Shown in pieces: positions 16,564-25,597 of a stretch of DNA of 64,000 nt. Source of the DNA: Tolypothrix sp. NIES-4075 (lineage in GTDB: Bacteria > Cyanobacteriota > Cyanobacteriia > Cyanobacteriales > Nostocaceae). The DNA is taken from contig NZ_BDUC01000008.1 in NCBI RefSeq assembly GCF_002218085.1, positions 205,094 to 269,093 on the forward strand, given 5' to 3'. Below the pieces are notes generated by a model. The model was not told the origin of the DNA, did no database searches, and saw only the letters and a list, made by a program, of their open reading frames with translations. The position numbers and the translations under genes are program-made. The first letter of the stretch is position 1. Each line of letters begins with the position of its first letter.

Positions 16564-17784
16564 CTAGGGGCTGGTGATAGGATTAGGAAATAACTTCTTT
16601 ACAATGCTGCGAGGTGCGGGAGAGGGAAACAAAGCTTGAAATGCAGACTGGCGATCGCTAACCGATTCTGGAGCAGAATCCCAAAGGCTTTCGTAGTAAA
16701 AGAAAGTTACGCCCAAACGACGTTGTTGAGCTGCTCGCACTTGCGATTGAATTTGTGCGATCGCAACTGGGCGATTTCTCAACCCTGCCATAATACCAAT
16801 TCCGGTGGGAATTATCTGTTGTGTTTCCTGAATTTCTGAACGGGTAATGTTTCCGATAAAACTTGACAAATCCTGACGATAAACTTGCATAATTAGTTCG
16901 TCTACAATATTCAGCCTTACCCAGCCGAGCCAATCTTGCAGATGTAACTTATATGCAAAGTCGTAATAATTGGGGGAAACAGAAAAAATCGCATTCGGTT
17001 TTCTGGCTTTCACAGCTTCGTTAAGTTGTATCATGAATACTGTGATTTTATCTGCCCGCCAGCGCACCCATGCTTCATCTTGGAAATTCGTTGGCGGATT
17101 GTTTTTTGTTTCTTGAGTATACAAGGCTACTGTATATTTATCGTAACCAAATTCGTTAGGCAAACTCATGTGATCGTCAAATTGAATTCCATCGACATCA
17201 TACTGAGTGACAATTTCTAATACGAGGTTGGTGATAAATTGTTGCACTTCTGGAAGAAAGGGATTGAGCCAGACAACCTCACCGGCGACGCTAATCGAAG
17301 TTTCGCTACCATCCCGCTTTTGCGTGAGCCAATTAGGACGATTTAATGCAAGTTCTGAAGTTGGGGGAGCCATGAAACCAAACTCAAACCAGGGAATTGC
17401 AAGTAAGCCTTGCCGATGAGCTTGAGTAATTACATCTGCAAGAATATTTTGCCCCTCGGAACCTCGATCAAAAAACGGAATACCAATTTTTTTGGCTACG
17501 GCACTGGGATACGATGTATAGCCAGAATTCCACACTACAGGATAGATTGTATTGAAGTTGAGCCGCCTTAATTGACTCATTGCATCCTGCACTTTCAAAC
17601 GATTTTTGAGGATGTCAAAATCATTACTAGTCAGCCAAACTCCCCGAATTTCCTGCCGGGGTTGTTGGGCAATTACCTGAAGGCTATTTATCTGAGATAC
17701 CGTTATAAATGATACTAAAAACAAGACTGGCAACAAACATTGAATCGAACGCCGCCAACCTAAAGTAATTATACGTAATTTCAT
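16564..17784 (-). CDS. Secreted GH10-like (GHL10/DUF187) glycosyl hydrolase
   Basis: The 406-residue protein begins with basic residues and a hydrophobic stretch (LLPVLFLVSFITVS), a signal peptide or anchor. The rest is one TIM-barrel domain of the YngK/DUF187 family: REIRGVWLTSNDF at strand 1, LNFNTIYPVVWNSGYTSYPS at strand 2, and YDVDGIQFDDHMSLP with the acidic residues expected at the active site. Family members are thought to cleave peptidoglycan-related or other extracellular glycans. It therefore acts outside the plasma membrane. The gene lies upstream of ndhF3 on the same strand but is 241 bases away and probably unrelated. Confidence 0.85.
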   Translation of the reverse strand: MKLRIITLGWRRSIQCLLPVLFLVSFITVSQINSLQVIAQQPRQEIRGVWLTSNDFDILKNRLKVQDAMSQLRRLNFNTIYPVVWNSGYTSYPSAVAKKIGIPFFDRGSEGQNILADVITQAHRQGLLAIPWFEFGFMAPPTSELALNRPNWLTQKRDGSETSISVAGEVVWLNPFLPEVQQFITNLVLEIVTQYDVDGIQFDDHMSLPNEFGYDKYTVALYTQETKNNPPTNFQDEAWVRWRADKITVFMIQLNEAVKARKPNAIFSVSPNYYDFAYKLHLQDWLGWVRLNIVDELIMQVYRQDLSSFIGNITRSEIQETQQIIPTGIGIMAGLRNRPVAIAQIQSQVRAAQQRRLGVTFFYYESLWDSAPESVSDRQSAFQALFPSPAPRSIVKKLFPNPITSP

Positions 17785-18231
17785 GGGCTTGAATGATAAG
17801 TTAATTACTTAAACAGGGTCGCACCTATTTTTTGATGGAAACAAGAACGGTAATTCTGATAACTTTGAAGGAAGAACTCCGCGTATGTATCCATACCATT
17901 TTTCAATTCATCCGTAAATAGCTTTGTGAAAATATTCAGTTGTTAAGTCAATCTTTTGATATACAGCTAATTGGGAACGCGGTAATCAAAGAAAACCATT
18001 ACTTTATTACCGACCTCATAAATAATACAAGTGTTCCAAGGAATCGGATTTTATGCGATCGCTACACTAAATTAGTGTCATAGTTGCTATTTATAGTTAA
18101 AACTATATTTATCCGGAAAAATATTTATAAATTTATAAACTTAAGTTAAATAAAATGTAATTATATTGCTGTATGAATATCTGATAATTCGTGGAATGTG
18201 AATTACTCGCTGTCGCACTCTCACCACCGCA
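17785..18231. other. Gene-free stretch, 447 bases
   Basis: Strongly AT-rich in its second half. I see no open frame, RNA gene or convincing repeat. One HIP1-like GCGATCGC occurs near 18056. The right part lies beyond the antitoxin stop, so the left part is the likely promoter region of the GH10-like gene. Confidence 0.5.
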
Positions 18232-18552
18232 TCAATCTTTCGGTGCTAACGCAATTCGATATCCAAGAGCATCCAAAAACTCAATCAAAGTGTAAATTTC
18301 AGTGCCACCACTTTCTGAGAGCATCTTATCAAGCTGTTCATAATGCTGTTTAGCTTCTTCTGAGAGATTATCTGACAGCAAACGCGCATCAACCACATTT
18401 TTTAATGCCGATCGCAATAGTTCAGGTTCACGACCTTCTTCTTCTAATTCCAACATAACCCCAATATATGCAGCAGCATGTTCAGGATCTTTAAGAGAAG
18501 AAATTAAATAATCGTGGTAACTGCTACTTGTTGGTGCTTTCACTTCTTTCAT
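18232..18552 (-). CDS. HigA-like antitoxin (HI1420 type)
   Basis: I start this protein at the ATG at 18552 (MKEVKAPTSSSYHDYL, about 106 residues), because the longer frame overlaps the toxin gene without need. The order is typical of the putative addiction-module antidote family: an N-terminal LKDPEHAAAYIGVMLELE segment followed by a helical part ending in IYTLIEFLDALGYRIALAP, the usual C-terminus of the Xre-type antitoxin domain. It overlaps the toxin 3' end by 29 bases, so the two are translationally coupled, toxin gene first. The antitoxin should bind and silence the RelE-like toxin and repress the operon. The helix-turn-helix is not obvious and may be degenerate. Confidence 0.75.
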   Translation of the reverse strand: MKEVKAPTSSSYHDYLISSLKDPEHAAAYIGVMLELEEEGREPELLRSALKNVVDARLLSDNLSEEAKQHYEQLDKMLSESGGTEIYTLIEFLDALGYRIALAPKD

Positions 18553-18868
18553 AATCTCTCCAATATTCCCTAGCTGTAAGAATATCTTGCTCTTGCGTAC
18601 TTTTATCTCCACCAGAGAGTATAACTATTATCGTTGACCCTATTTGCCCAAAATAAACGCGGTAGCCAGGACCATAGTCAATTCTCAGTTCAAAAACTCC
18701 TTCCCCTACTGAGCGATAATCTCCCAAGTTACCTGACTTGACTCGTTCAAGCCTCTTTTCTATTTTAACTCTGGCTCTCATATCTCTTAAACAATCAAGC
18801 CATTCTGCAAAAGGACTTCTTCGGTCTGCTGTTTGGTAGTTCCTAATCTCTCTTGGTTGGGCTTCCAC
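18524..18868 (-). CDS. RelE/ParE-superfamily toxin (HI1419 type)
   Basis: A 114-residue protein with the RelE-like fold in the HI1419 version: FAEWLDCLRDMRARVKIEKR near the start, GNLGDYRSVGEGVFELRIDYGPGYRVYF in the middle, and LLSGGDKSTQ-like (VILSGGDKSTQEQDI) near the end, closing with AREYWRDYE. RelE-type toxins cut mRNA on the ribosome. The start is GTG at 18868. It is the first gene of a two-gene operon with its antitoxin. The pair lies next to a restriction-modification locus, consistent with an accessory or mobile region. Confidence 0.87.
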   Translation of the reverse strand: MEAQPREIRNYQTADRRSPFAEWLDCLRDMRARVKIEKRLERVKSGNLGDYRSVGEGVFELRIDYGPGYRVYFGQIGSTIIVILSGGDKSTQEQDILTAREYWRDYERSESTNK

Positions 18869-19176
18869 TCTTTGATTGTAAATGCTTCATTGCTTAATCT
18901 ACTTGATAATCAAAAAATAGGTTAAATATAATACAATTACTTTAACTAGATGTTTCCGTCGGAATGAGAAGCGACATTGAGAACTTTACAACTTTGGAGA
19001 GGGTAAGAGGTGGTTTTTGCAAGTGTCGATTTTGAATGTGCGATCGCATCGATATGTAAACATGTGATATTTCCTTGCATTATTTTTATACTTAGAATAA
19101 AAGACTATTGTTGATGTAATATATTAATATCTTTACTACTATTCAGACCCCAACTACTAAACCAGAGAAAATCTCA
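18869..19176. other. Gap between divergent toxin and methyltransferase genes
   Basis: About 308 AT-rich bases with one HIP1 core (GCGATCGC near 19040). It must hold two divergent promoters. I recognise no operator for a controller protein and no RNA gene. Confidence 0.45.
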
Positions 19177-20163
19177 ATGCTACCTATAAGTATACAATCA
19201 TCTTTAAATAGCAATAATCAAGAATTGATTGAGGTTTATCAAAGCAATTACGGAATTCTTTATCAAGGAGATTGTCTCAAATTCTTAAATGCTCTTCCTG
19301 ATGGCTGTATAGATGTTGTCTTTGCCGATCCACCTTTTAACCTTGGCAAAGATTACGGTAAAGATGTTAGCGATAAAATGAAAAATGATGAGTACCTGAT
19401 ATGGTCAAAACAGTGGTTAAATGAAACTATTCGCGTTTTAAAACCTGGTGCTAGTTTCTTCGTTTTTAACTTACCTAAATGGTGCATTGAGTATGGTGCA
19501 TATCTAAATGAAAAAGGTATGCTTTTTCGCCACTGGATTGCGTGCAGAATGCCGAAAGCTTTTCCTCGCGGTAAGCGAATGTCCCCCGCACATTATGGAT
19601 TACTTTACTATACAAAAGGTGAACCGACAGTTTTCAATAAAGTTTATGCACCAATTCAAGTTTGCCGACATTGCGGTGGGGAAATTCGAGATTATGGAGG
19701 ACACCGGAAAAAATTAAATCCTAAAGGTATCAATTTAATGGATATTTGGGATGCTCCAGAAGAAGTCTGGGAAGATACTTGTAAAAGTGATAAAAATGAG
19801 GAAGTATGGACTGAACTTGAGGAAATGTGGAGTGATATTCCACCAGTACGCCATCCTCAGCACAAGAAAAGGGGAGCTAATGAGTTAGCCCCTATAATGT
19901 TAGAGCGTATAATTGCCATAGCATCTAATCCTGGACAAATTATAATTGATCCTTTTGGAGGTTCTGGTACTACATTTTATGCCGCAGAAAAGCTGCATCG
20001 ATATTGGTTAGGTACAGAAATTGGTGATATAAAACCAGCAGTGAAGCGGCTAACTGATTTAGCTAATGGAAATGTGGAAGAATGGGAATCGGCGAGAGGA
20101 AAGAGAAAAGTTAAAAAGCAATCAATAGATTCCACACAACTAGACTTGTTTTCATATATGTAG
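19177..20163 (+). CDS. Type II-like DNA methyltransferase, beta class
   Basis: The 328-residue protein has the order of a beta-class amino-methyltransferase: catalytic motif DPPF at residues 51-54 near the N-terminus and the SAM-binding motif DPFGGSGTT at 258-266 near the C-terminus. DPPF/DPPY usually goes with N6-adenine methylation, though N4-cytosine cannot be excluded. A CxxC pair (CRHCGGE, about residue 168) in the target-recognition region may bind zinc. It faces a convergent endonuclease gene across 30 bases, forming a likely restriction-modification pair. The C-terminal tail is Lys/Arg-rich and ends in QLDLFSYM. The recognition site cannot be read from sequence. Confidence 0.9.
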   Translation: MLPISIQSSLNSNNQELIEVYQSNYGILYQGDCLKFLNALPDGCIDVVFADPPFNLGKDYGKDVSDKMKNDEYLIWSKQWLNETIRVLKPGASFFVFNLPKWCIEYGAYLNEKGMLFRHWIACRMPKAFPRGKRMSPAHYGLLYYTKGEPTVFNKVYAPIQVCRHCGGEIRDYGGHRKKLNPKGINLMDIWDAPEEVWEDTCKSDKNEEVWTELEEMWSDIPPVRHPQHKKRGANELAPIMLERIIAIASNPGQIIIDPFGGSGTTFYAAEKLHRYWLGTEIGDIKPAVKRLTDLANGNVEEWESARGKRKVKKQSIDSTQLDLFSYM

Positions 20164-20193
20164 GTTAAGACGCGATTTAGCTTTGATAAATTC

Positions 20194-20814
20194 CTATATT
20201 AAAGCACGACCATCTGTACCCTTTGTTATTTGCGGCACGCTATTATCTACCGTATCATGTTCAACCACAAATATTGCTAGAAATCCTTCATTTATGTTAA
20301 CTGACCGCCAGACATCAAAATAAGGTTCTAATTCTTCATAATTTCCAGTTCTGTCAGTAAGATAAGGGTACAGTTTCCTGCTAGGAAGCACTAAAGCTGT
20401 ACCCAAAAATACTTTTCTTAACAGTCCAAGAACCAGTTTGTTAACTGCGCGGTGACTTGATGAAATGTTACCAGTTTCCCATTCAAGGGCAAACAAATCA
20501 CCATTTAATCTTTTAGTAGCATCTACTCGTCCTGGAGAGCGAGTTGCATATGTAATTTTGGTTTCAAGTTGCCATCCAAAATTTTCTTTAAGAGCTACCA
20601 TACAAGCATTTTTGATAGGCTTTACACCGTTACCATGCGATGTAGGATTAATTGTGAAATTTAATGCTCCAGGTGGGTAAACAATTAATTGGATAGCATT
20701 GCGAATCTCGTTTTGAATAACAGTCCACTCTTGAGACTCCTCAAAACTACCACGATTAATTAGTAATACCTCTTGTACAATTTTCACGGTGCATTTATTG
20801 TGTACATAAGTCAC
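20194..20814 (-). CDS. Putative type II restriction endonuclease, BamHI/BglII/BstYI-like
   Basis: This 206-residue protein fits the size of BglII (about 220) and BstYI (about 200). A PD-(D/E)XK-type active site is visible as RVDATKRLNGDLFALEWETG: Asp98, then Glu111 and Glu113 in an E-x-E arrangement, which is the BamHI/BglII variant instead of E-x-K. The following NISSSHRAVNKLVLGLL helix with Arg and Lys resembles the one after the catalytic strand in those enzymes. It is encoded convergently with a DNA methyltransferase. If the family call is right, the site probably contains GATC (known for BamHI, BglII and BstYI; inference here). Confidence 0.75.
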   Translation of the reverse strand: MTYVHNKCTVKIVQEVLLINRGSFEESQEWTVIQNEIRNAIQLIVYPPGALNFTINPTSHGNGVKPIKNACMVALKENFGWQLETKITYATRSPGRVDATKRLNGDLFALEWETGNISSSHRAVNKLVLGLLRKVFLGTALVLPSRKLYPYLTDRTGNYEELEPYFDVWRSVNINEGFLAIFVVEHDTVDNSVPQITKGTDGRALI

Positions 20815-20902
20815 ACCTACAAATTAGTTTAAAACTCTTCGATCAAGACGCAAAGACGCCCTTTTAACTCTTTGCGTCTCTGCGCCTTTGCGTGAGATTT
20901 TC

Positions 20903-22876
20903 TTAACCTTCTCCCCGCAGCTTATCCAAGACACTACGATCCTCTAAAGTGGAAGTATCCCCCGATACCTCCTGACCCGCAGCCAGATTTCGCAGCAAAC
21001 GTCGCATAATCTTACCCGATCGCGTCTTCGGCAAAGCATCAGTAAAGCGAATTTCTCCCGGACGAGCGATCGCGCCAATTTCTTGAGCAACGTGCTTTTT
21101 CAACTCTTTACTCAATTCTTCACTCGGCTGAAAACTGCCTTCCAAAGTAACAAAAGCAACAACTTCCTCACCCTTCAATTCATCCGGCTTACCCACCACC
21201 GCAGCCTCAGCAACTGCCGGATGAGACACCAACGCCGATTCTACCTCCATCGTCCCCAAGCGATGCCCTGACACATTCAGCACATCATCTACTCGCCCCA
21301 TTACCCAGAAATACCCATCTTTATCCTGCCGCGCTCCATCGCCAGCAAAATAGACATAATTGCCATCTTTGGGGGGGATGTGTTCCCAATAAGTGCGGCG
21401 GAAGCGTTCTGGATCGCCGTATACAGTCCGCATCATACCGGGCCAAGGATAACGTACCGCCAAATAACCGCCTTCGGTGTTGGGTACAGAATTGCCTTCC
21501 AAATCTACAACATCCGCAATAATTCCGGGGAAAGGATAAGTTGCAGAACCGGGTTTAGTGGGAATTGCTCCTGGTAACGGCGTAATCATGATACCGCCTG
21601 TTTCCGTTTGCCACCAGGTATCAACAATTGGGCAGCGTTCCCCGCCTATTATCTTATGATACCACATCCAAGCTTCCGGATTAATCGGTTCGCCAACAGT
21701 TCCCAGCAAACGCAGCGAAGATAGATTTCGCGCTTTGGGATGTTGTTCGCCCATTTTGATAAAAGCACGAATTGCTGTAGGCGCAGTATAAAAAACATTT
21801 ACACCGTGCTTTTCGATAATATCCCACGTACAGCCAGGATTTGAAGCACGGGGCGCACCTTCATACATGACGCTGGTTGCACCGTTGGAGAGGGGACCAT
21901 ACACAATATAACTGTGACCCGTAATCCAACCCACGTCAGCAGTACACCAATATACATCAGTATCTTGCAAATCGAAAATCCATTTAGTAGTGATGTGGCT
22001 ATATAAGTTATAACCCCCAGTTGTATGCACAACGCCTTTCGGTTTGCCAGTGCTGCCAGAAGTGTAAAGGATAAACAGCATATCTTCGCTGTCCATCGGT
22101 TCGGGGGGACAATCAGCGGAGGCATCTTTTTGCAAATCGTGCCACCAGTGGTCGCGTCCGCCTAACTGCATATAAATATCTTGTCCGGTACGCTTGACAA
22201 CGAGGACGTTTTCTACACTGGGGACAGCACCATCAGCTAAAGCTTTGTCTACTTGTTCTTTGAGAGGAACGATCGCATCCTTTCTGAAACCACCGTCAGC
22301 AGTGACAACTAGTTTAGCTTGGGTATCGATGAGGCGATCGCGCAAAGCTTCGGCACTGAAACCACCAAAAACAACGCTGTGGGGTGCGCCAATTCTCGCA
22401 CAAGCTAACATTGCGATCGCCGCTTCGGGTATCATTGGCATGTAAATACCAACGCGATCGCCTTTTTGTACTCCCAACTGTTTGAGAACATTCGCAAACT
22501 GGCAAACTTCTCGATGCAATTGCGCGTAGGTGAGGGTGCGTGAGTCTCCTGGTTCTCCTTCCCAAATCAAAGCAGCTTTATTTTTGCGCCAAGTGGTGAG
22601 GTGTCTGTCAAGACAGTTGTAAGAAATATTAATCTTACCGCCGACAAACCATTTTGCAAAAGGTGGTTGCCAATCTAGCACCGTGTCCCATTTTTGGAAC
22701 CAGTGCAACTCTGTTTCGGCTAGTTCAGCCCAAAATGCTTGCGGGTCTGCCTTAGCTTTGTCGTAGAGACGCTGATAGTCTTCTAAACTTTTGATATGAG
22801 CATTTTGGGAAAATTCAGCTGGTGGATGGAATAAACGCTTTTCTTGGAGGATTGATTCTATCGTGGGTTGAGACAT
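20903..22876 (-). CDS. acs: Acetyl-CoA synthetase
   Basis: The 657-residue length and motifs match AMP-forming acetyl-CoA synthetase, which makes acetyl-CoA from acetate, ATP and CoA in the cytoplasm. Visible are the P-loop-like FILYTSGSTGKPKGVVHTT, the acetate-pocket region VDTWWQTETGG, the hinge YFAGDGARQDKDGYFWVMGR followed by VDDVLNVSGHRLG, and the C-terminal KTRSGKIMRR with the Lys that is acetylated in homologues. The N-terminal ACAS_N domain is present (FWAELAETELHWFQKWD). It is a single gene between the restriction locus and a tandem-repeat array. Confidence 0.97.
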   Translation of the reverse strand: MSQPTIESILQEKRLFHPPAEFSQNAHIKSLEDYQRLYDKAKADPQAFWAELAETELHWFQKWDTVLDWQPPFAKWFVGGKINISYNCLDRHLTTWRKNKAALIWEGEPGDSRTLTYAQLHREVCQFANVLKQLGVQKGDRVGIYMPMIPEAAIAMLACARIGAPHSVVFGGFSAEALRDRLIDTQAKLVVTADGGFRKDAIVPLKEQVDKALADGAVPSVENVLVVKRTGQDIYMQLGGRDHWWHDLQKDASADCPPEPMDSEDMLFILYTSGSTGKPKGVVHTTGGYNLYSHITTKWIFDLQDTDVYWCTADVGWITGHSYIVYGPLSNGATSVMYEGAPRASNPGCTWDIIEKHGVNVFYTAPTAIRAFIKMGEQHPKARNLSSLRLLGTVGEPINPEAWMWYHKIIGGERCPIVDTWWQTETGGIMITPLPGAIPTKPGSATYPFPGIIADVVDLEGNSVPNTEGGYLAVRYPWPGMMRTVYGDPERFRRTYWEHIPPKDGNYVYFAGDGARQDKDGYFWVMGRVDDVLNVSGHRLGTMEVESALVSHPAVAEAAVVGKPDELKGEEVVAFVTLEGSFQPSEELSKELKKHVAQEIGAIARPGEIRFTDALPKTRSGKIMRRLLRNLAAGQEVSGDTSTLEDRSVLDKLRGEG

Positions 22877-23227
22877 AATGCGATCGCTAATTAATATTGT
22901 TACTGCAAACTATTCTGTATGCAGATTTGCTAAAAGTGTTTTGATTTTCGTAAAGATAAGGGAAAATGGCATTGCATCGGGTTGCATTGCGATTGTATCG
23001 AGTCACAATCGCATTGTATCGAGTCACAATCGCATTGTGTCGAGTCACAATCGCATTGTGTCGAGTCACAATCGCATTGTGTCGGGTGACAATCGCATTG
23101 TATCGAGTCACAATCGCATTGTATTGGGATGCGATCGCTCTGGTTTAATATAAACTTAATATATTTTCCGAAATTACCGCAGTCAAGCTGGTAGTATCCT
23201 GTGTAATTGCGCTTAATAAAGTAGCTT
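22877..23227. repeat. 21-bp tandem array A, upstream of the NLR-like locus
   Basis: Eight 21-base units run from 22971 to 23138 (consensus ATTGTATCGAGTCACAATCGC). Every unit junction forms a hairpin CACAAT-CGC-ATTGTG. The outer units are diverged: the first reads ATTGCATCGGG and the last ends in the HIP1 octamer GCGATCGC. The spacing and sequence resemble array B at 25904-26038. It separates acs from the small helical-protein gene and probably overlaps both promoters. Because 21 is a multiple of three, frames stay open on both strands; I do not read these as genes. Confidence 0.85.
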
Positions 23228-23647
23228 ATGGAACCGTTAACCGCCGGTGCGATCGCAACCCTTGCTTTTACCAAAGCTTTTGAAAAGACGATAGAGAAAT
23301 TGACGGAAGCAACTCTCACCAAAATCAACGAATTGCGGAAAAAGATTTGGCAGAAGTTGCGGGGAAACCTAAAAGCAGAAACTGCTCTGGCAGCAGCGGA
23401 AAAAGGCTCGAAAGCTGATTTAGAAACGGTTACAGCTTACCTCAAGCAAGCAATGGATTACGATAACCAATTTGCCCAAGAGGTGCAAACCCTTGCCAAA
23501 GAGATACAGCAAGAAATCAACATCGGCAAGATTCAAGGGCAGAATGTCCAAAATATTTACGGTGGAGAAGCTGAACAAAATAATGCTAATAACACTAATG
23601 CCCCAGTAATTCAAGGTGGTAGCGGTCACAATATTACATTTAACTGA
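23228..23647 (+). CDS. Small helical protein with candidate amyloid-signalling tail (Bell-like effector)
   Basis: The 139-residue product has a helical N-terminal domain (about 1-98; hydrophobic start GAIATLAFTKAFEK, then Lys/Glu-rich helices) and a Gly/Asn/Gln-rich tail. The tail holds QGQNVQNIYGG (103-113) and PVIQGGSGHNITF (126-138). This composition resembles RHIM-like bacterial amyloid signalling motifs that join Bell-domain effectors to NB-ARC receptors; this is a judgement by eye. The TGA at 23645-23647 is in frame with the NB-ARC sequence that follows, so this may be the N-terminus of one larger receptor interrupted by a stop. No clear Shine-Dalgarno precedes the ATG. Confidence 0.7.
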   Translation: MEPLTAGAIATLAFTKAFEKTIEKLTEATLTKINELRKKIWQKLRGNLKAETALAAAEKGSKADLETVTAYLKQAMDYDNQFAQEVQTLAKEIQQEINIGKIQGQNVQNIYGGEAEQNNANNTNAPVIQGGSGHNITFN

Positions 23648-25597
23648 CTACAGACACCCGGAAGGGAACGGGCATCAAATCCTATATATAATATTCCTCA
23701 TCGAGGCATCCCTAACTTTGTTGGACGACAGCAGGAACTCATCACGCTGCATCAAAAATTGCAACAACCTGGTACTGTCGCAATTTCAGCAATAGCGGGT
23801 ATGGGTGGAATCGGCAAAACCGAACTGGCAACGCAATACGCCCTACAATATGAACAAGATTATCCTGGGGGTATTTGCTGGTTAAATGCGAAGAAATCGA
23901 ATTTGGCAGCGGAGATATTAGAGATTGTTCAGTTATACATGCAGGAAGTACCCCAAAAACAGGGAGAAAGACTGCTGACTCCCCAGGAACAGGTAGCCTG
24001 GTGTTGGCAAAACTGGCAACCAGCAGAAAAGCTGGTGTTGGTAGTATTAGATGATGTGACTGATGAAAATTGGGAAAGTTGTCAAACGCTACTACCAACA
24101 ACTAACCGCTTCCGCGTATTGCTGACAACCCGCTTGCGAAACCTCGACAATGTGCAGGAATTACCTCTGAATGTACTACCACCAGATAAAGCTTTGCAAT
24201 TGCTGACACTATCCGAAGGTGAAAAACGAGTTGATGCCGAAAAATTGTGCGAATGGTTGGGATATCTGCCCTTGGGGTTGCAATTAGTACGACGGTATTT
24301 ACTCGAAAATCCAGATTTATCTCTAGCAGAGATGTTACAAAGGCTGCAAGCGCAGCGACTGGAAGACGAAGCAATAAACTTCTCTACGCCAGGGGTGAAA
24401 GCCGCATTTGAATTAAGCTGGCAACAACTCAACCCGATAACCCAGCGTGTGGCAGCGTATTTGAGTTTATTTGCCCCAGATGTTATTTCTTGGAAATGGG
24501 TAGAATCGGCAACTGATTTGCTTAATTGTACAGAGTCAGACATTAACGAAGCCAAAAAGCAACTTTACAAGCGTTATTTAATTGAAAGGCTGCAAGACAA
24601 ACAAGCTTGCTACAAAATACATCCTTTAATTAGGGAATTTCTCAAGGCAAAGTTAGCAGCATTAGAAAACACAGATGACTTACGAAGAAATTTTGCGGCT
24701 GTATTTATAAAAATTGCCCAGCAAATACCCGACAAACCCACTGTTGAGGACATCAAGTCAGTGCAAGATGCCATACCCCATTTAACACAAGTGGCACAAA
24801 ATCTCATTGATGCAGTGAGTGATGAAGATTTAATTTCGGTTTTCGCCGGTTTGGGCAGATTCTACAATCGACAGGGTTTGTATGCGATCGCTGAACCTTG
24901 GCGCAAGCAGTGTGTAGAAGTAGTCAGAGCCAGTCTGGGAGAAGAACATCCCGATTTTGCCATGAGCTTGAACAACTTGGCTTTACTCTACAAATCCCAA
25001 GGACGCTACAGTGAAGCCGAACCGCTGTATATCCAAGCTTTAGCACTTCTTAAACGCCTGCTGGGAGAAGAACATCCCGATGTTGCCACCAGCTTGAACA
25101 ACTTGGCTTTACTCTACAAATCCCAAGGACGCTACAGTGAAGCCGAACCGCTGTATATTCAAGCTTTAGCACTGCGTAAACGCCTGCTGGGAGAAGAACA
25201 TCCCCATGTTGCCACCAGCTTGAACAACTTGGCTTATCTCTACGATTCCCAAGGACGCTACAGTGAAGCCGAACCGCTGTATATTCAAGCTTTAGCACTG
25301 CGTAAACGCCTGCTGGGAGAAGAACATCCCCATGTTGCCACCAGCTTGAACAACTTGGCTTATCTCTACAATTCCCAAGGACGCTACAGTGAAGCCGAAC
25401 CGCTGTATATCCAAGCTTTAGCACTGTGTGAGCGGGTTTTGGGGATTAATCATCCAAATACGGTTACTGTGCGTGAAAATTTGGCAGATTTACAGGCTAA
25501 GATGAGCGCTAGTCATGAAAATGTCACAAATTCCTCGACTGAGGAAAAGACTAGCAATTCCTGGCTGGGGAGGCTTATAAGGTTTTTATGGGGGTAG
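23648..25597 (+). pseudogene. NB-ARC/TPR (NLR-like STAND) protein, in frame with the preceding gene after a TGA
   Basis: Reading from the codon after the TGA gives a linker, then HRGIPNFVGRQQELITLHQ, the conserved entry to an NB-ARC domain. The P-loop GMGGIGKT, Walker B LVVLDDV, sensor RVLLTTR and GLPL-like LGYLPLGLQLV follow. A winged-helix region leads to tetratricopeptide repeats of the LNNLAxLYxSQGRYSEAEPLY type. No ATG or GTG exists between the stop and the P-loop. The first usable start (TTG, 23759) would cut off the VGRQ segment. So the gene is either broken by a nonsense mutation, read through, or started at an unusual codon. STAND proteins oligomerise on ATP after sensing a trigger with the TPRs, then activate an effector domain. 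Confidence 0.75.
24935..25438 (+). repeat. Four near-identical 126-bp TPR-coding repeats
   Basis: Units begin at 24935, 25061, 25187 and 25313, each coding a 42-residue TPR starting LGEEHP. Differences are few, including at the third codon position (for example the pair Lys-Ser/Asp-Ser/Asn-Ser before QGRYSEAEP), so the array expanded recently or is kept uniform by recombination. A partial, diverged fifth unit follows. Confidence 0.9.

Noticed and set aside
22971..23138. CRISPR array
   Set aside because: The units are directly joined without unique spacers, the period is only 21 bases and no cas gene is present. The same applies to 25904-26038.
22878..23153. Open frames on both strands through the 21-bp array (repeating VTRHNAI-like peptide)
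   Set aside because: A unit of 21 bases keeps all frames open if free of stops. Several overlapping frames on both strands exist and none has a ribosome site, so the open frames come from the repeat itself.
25050..25424. Minus-strand open frame of 124 codons across the TPR repeats
   Set aside because: It is the complement of the TPR-coding units and inherits their repetition.
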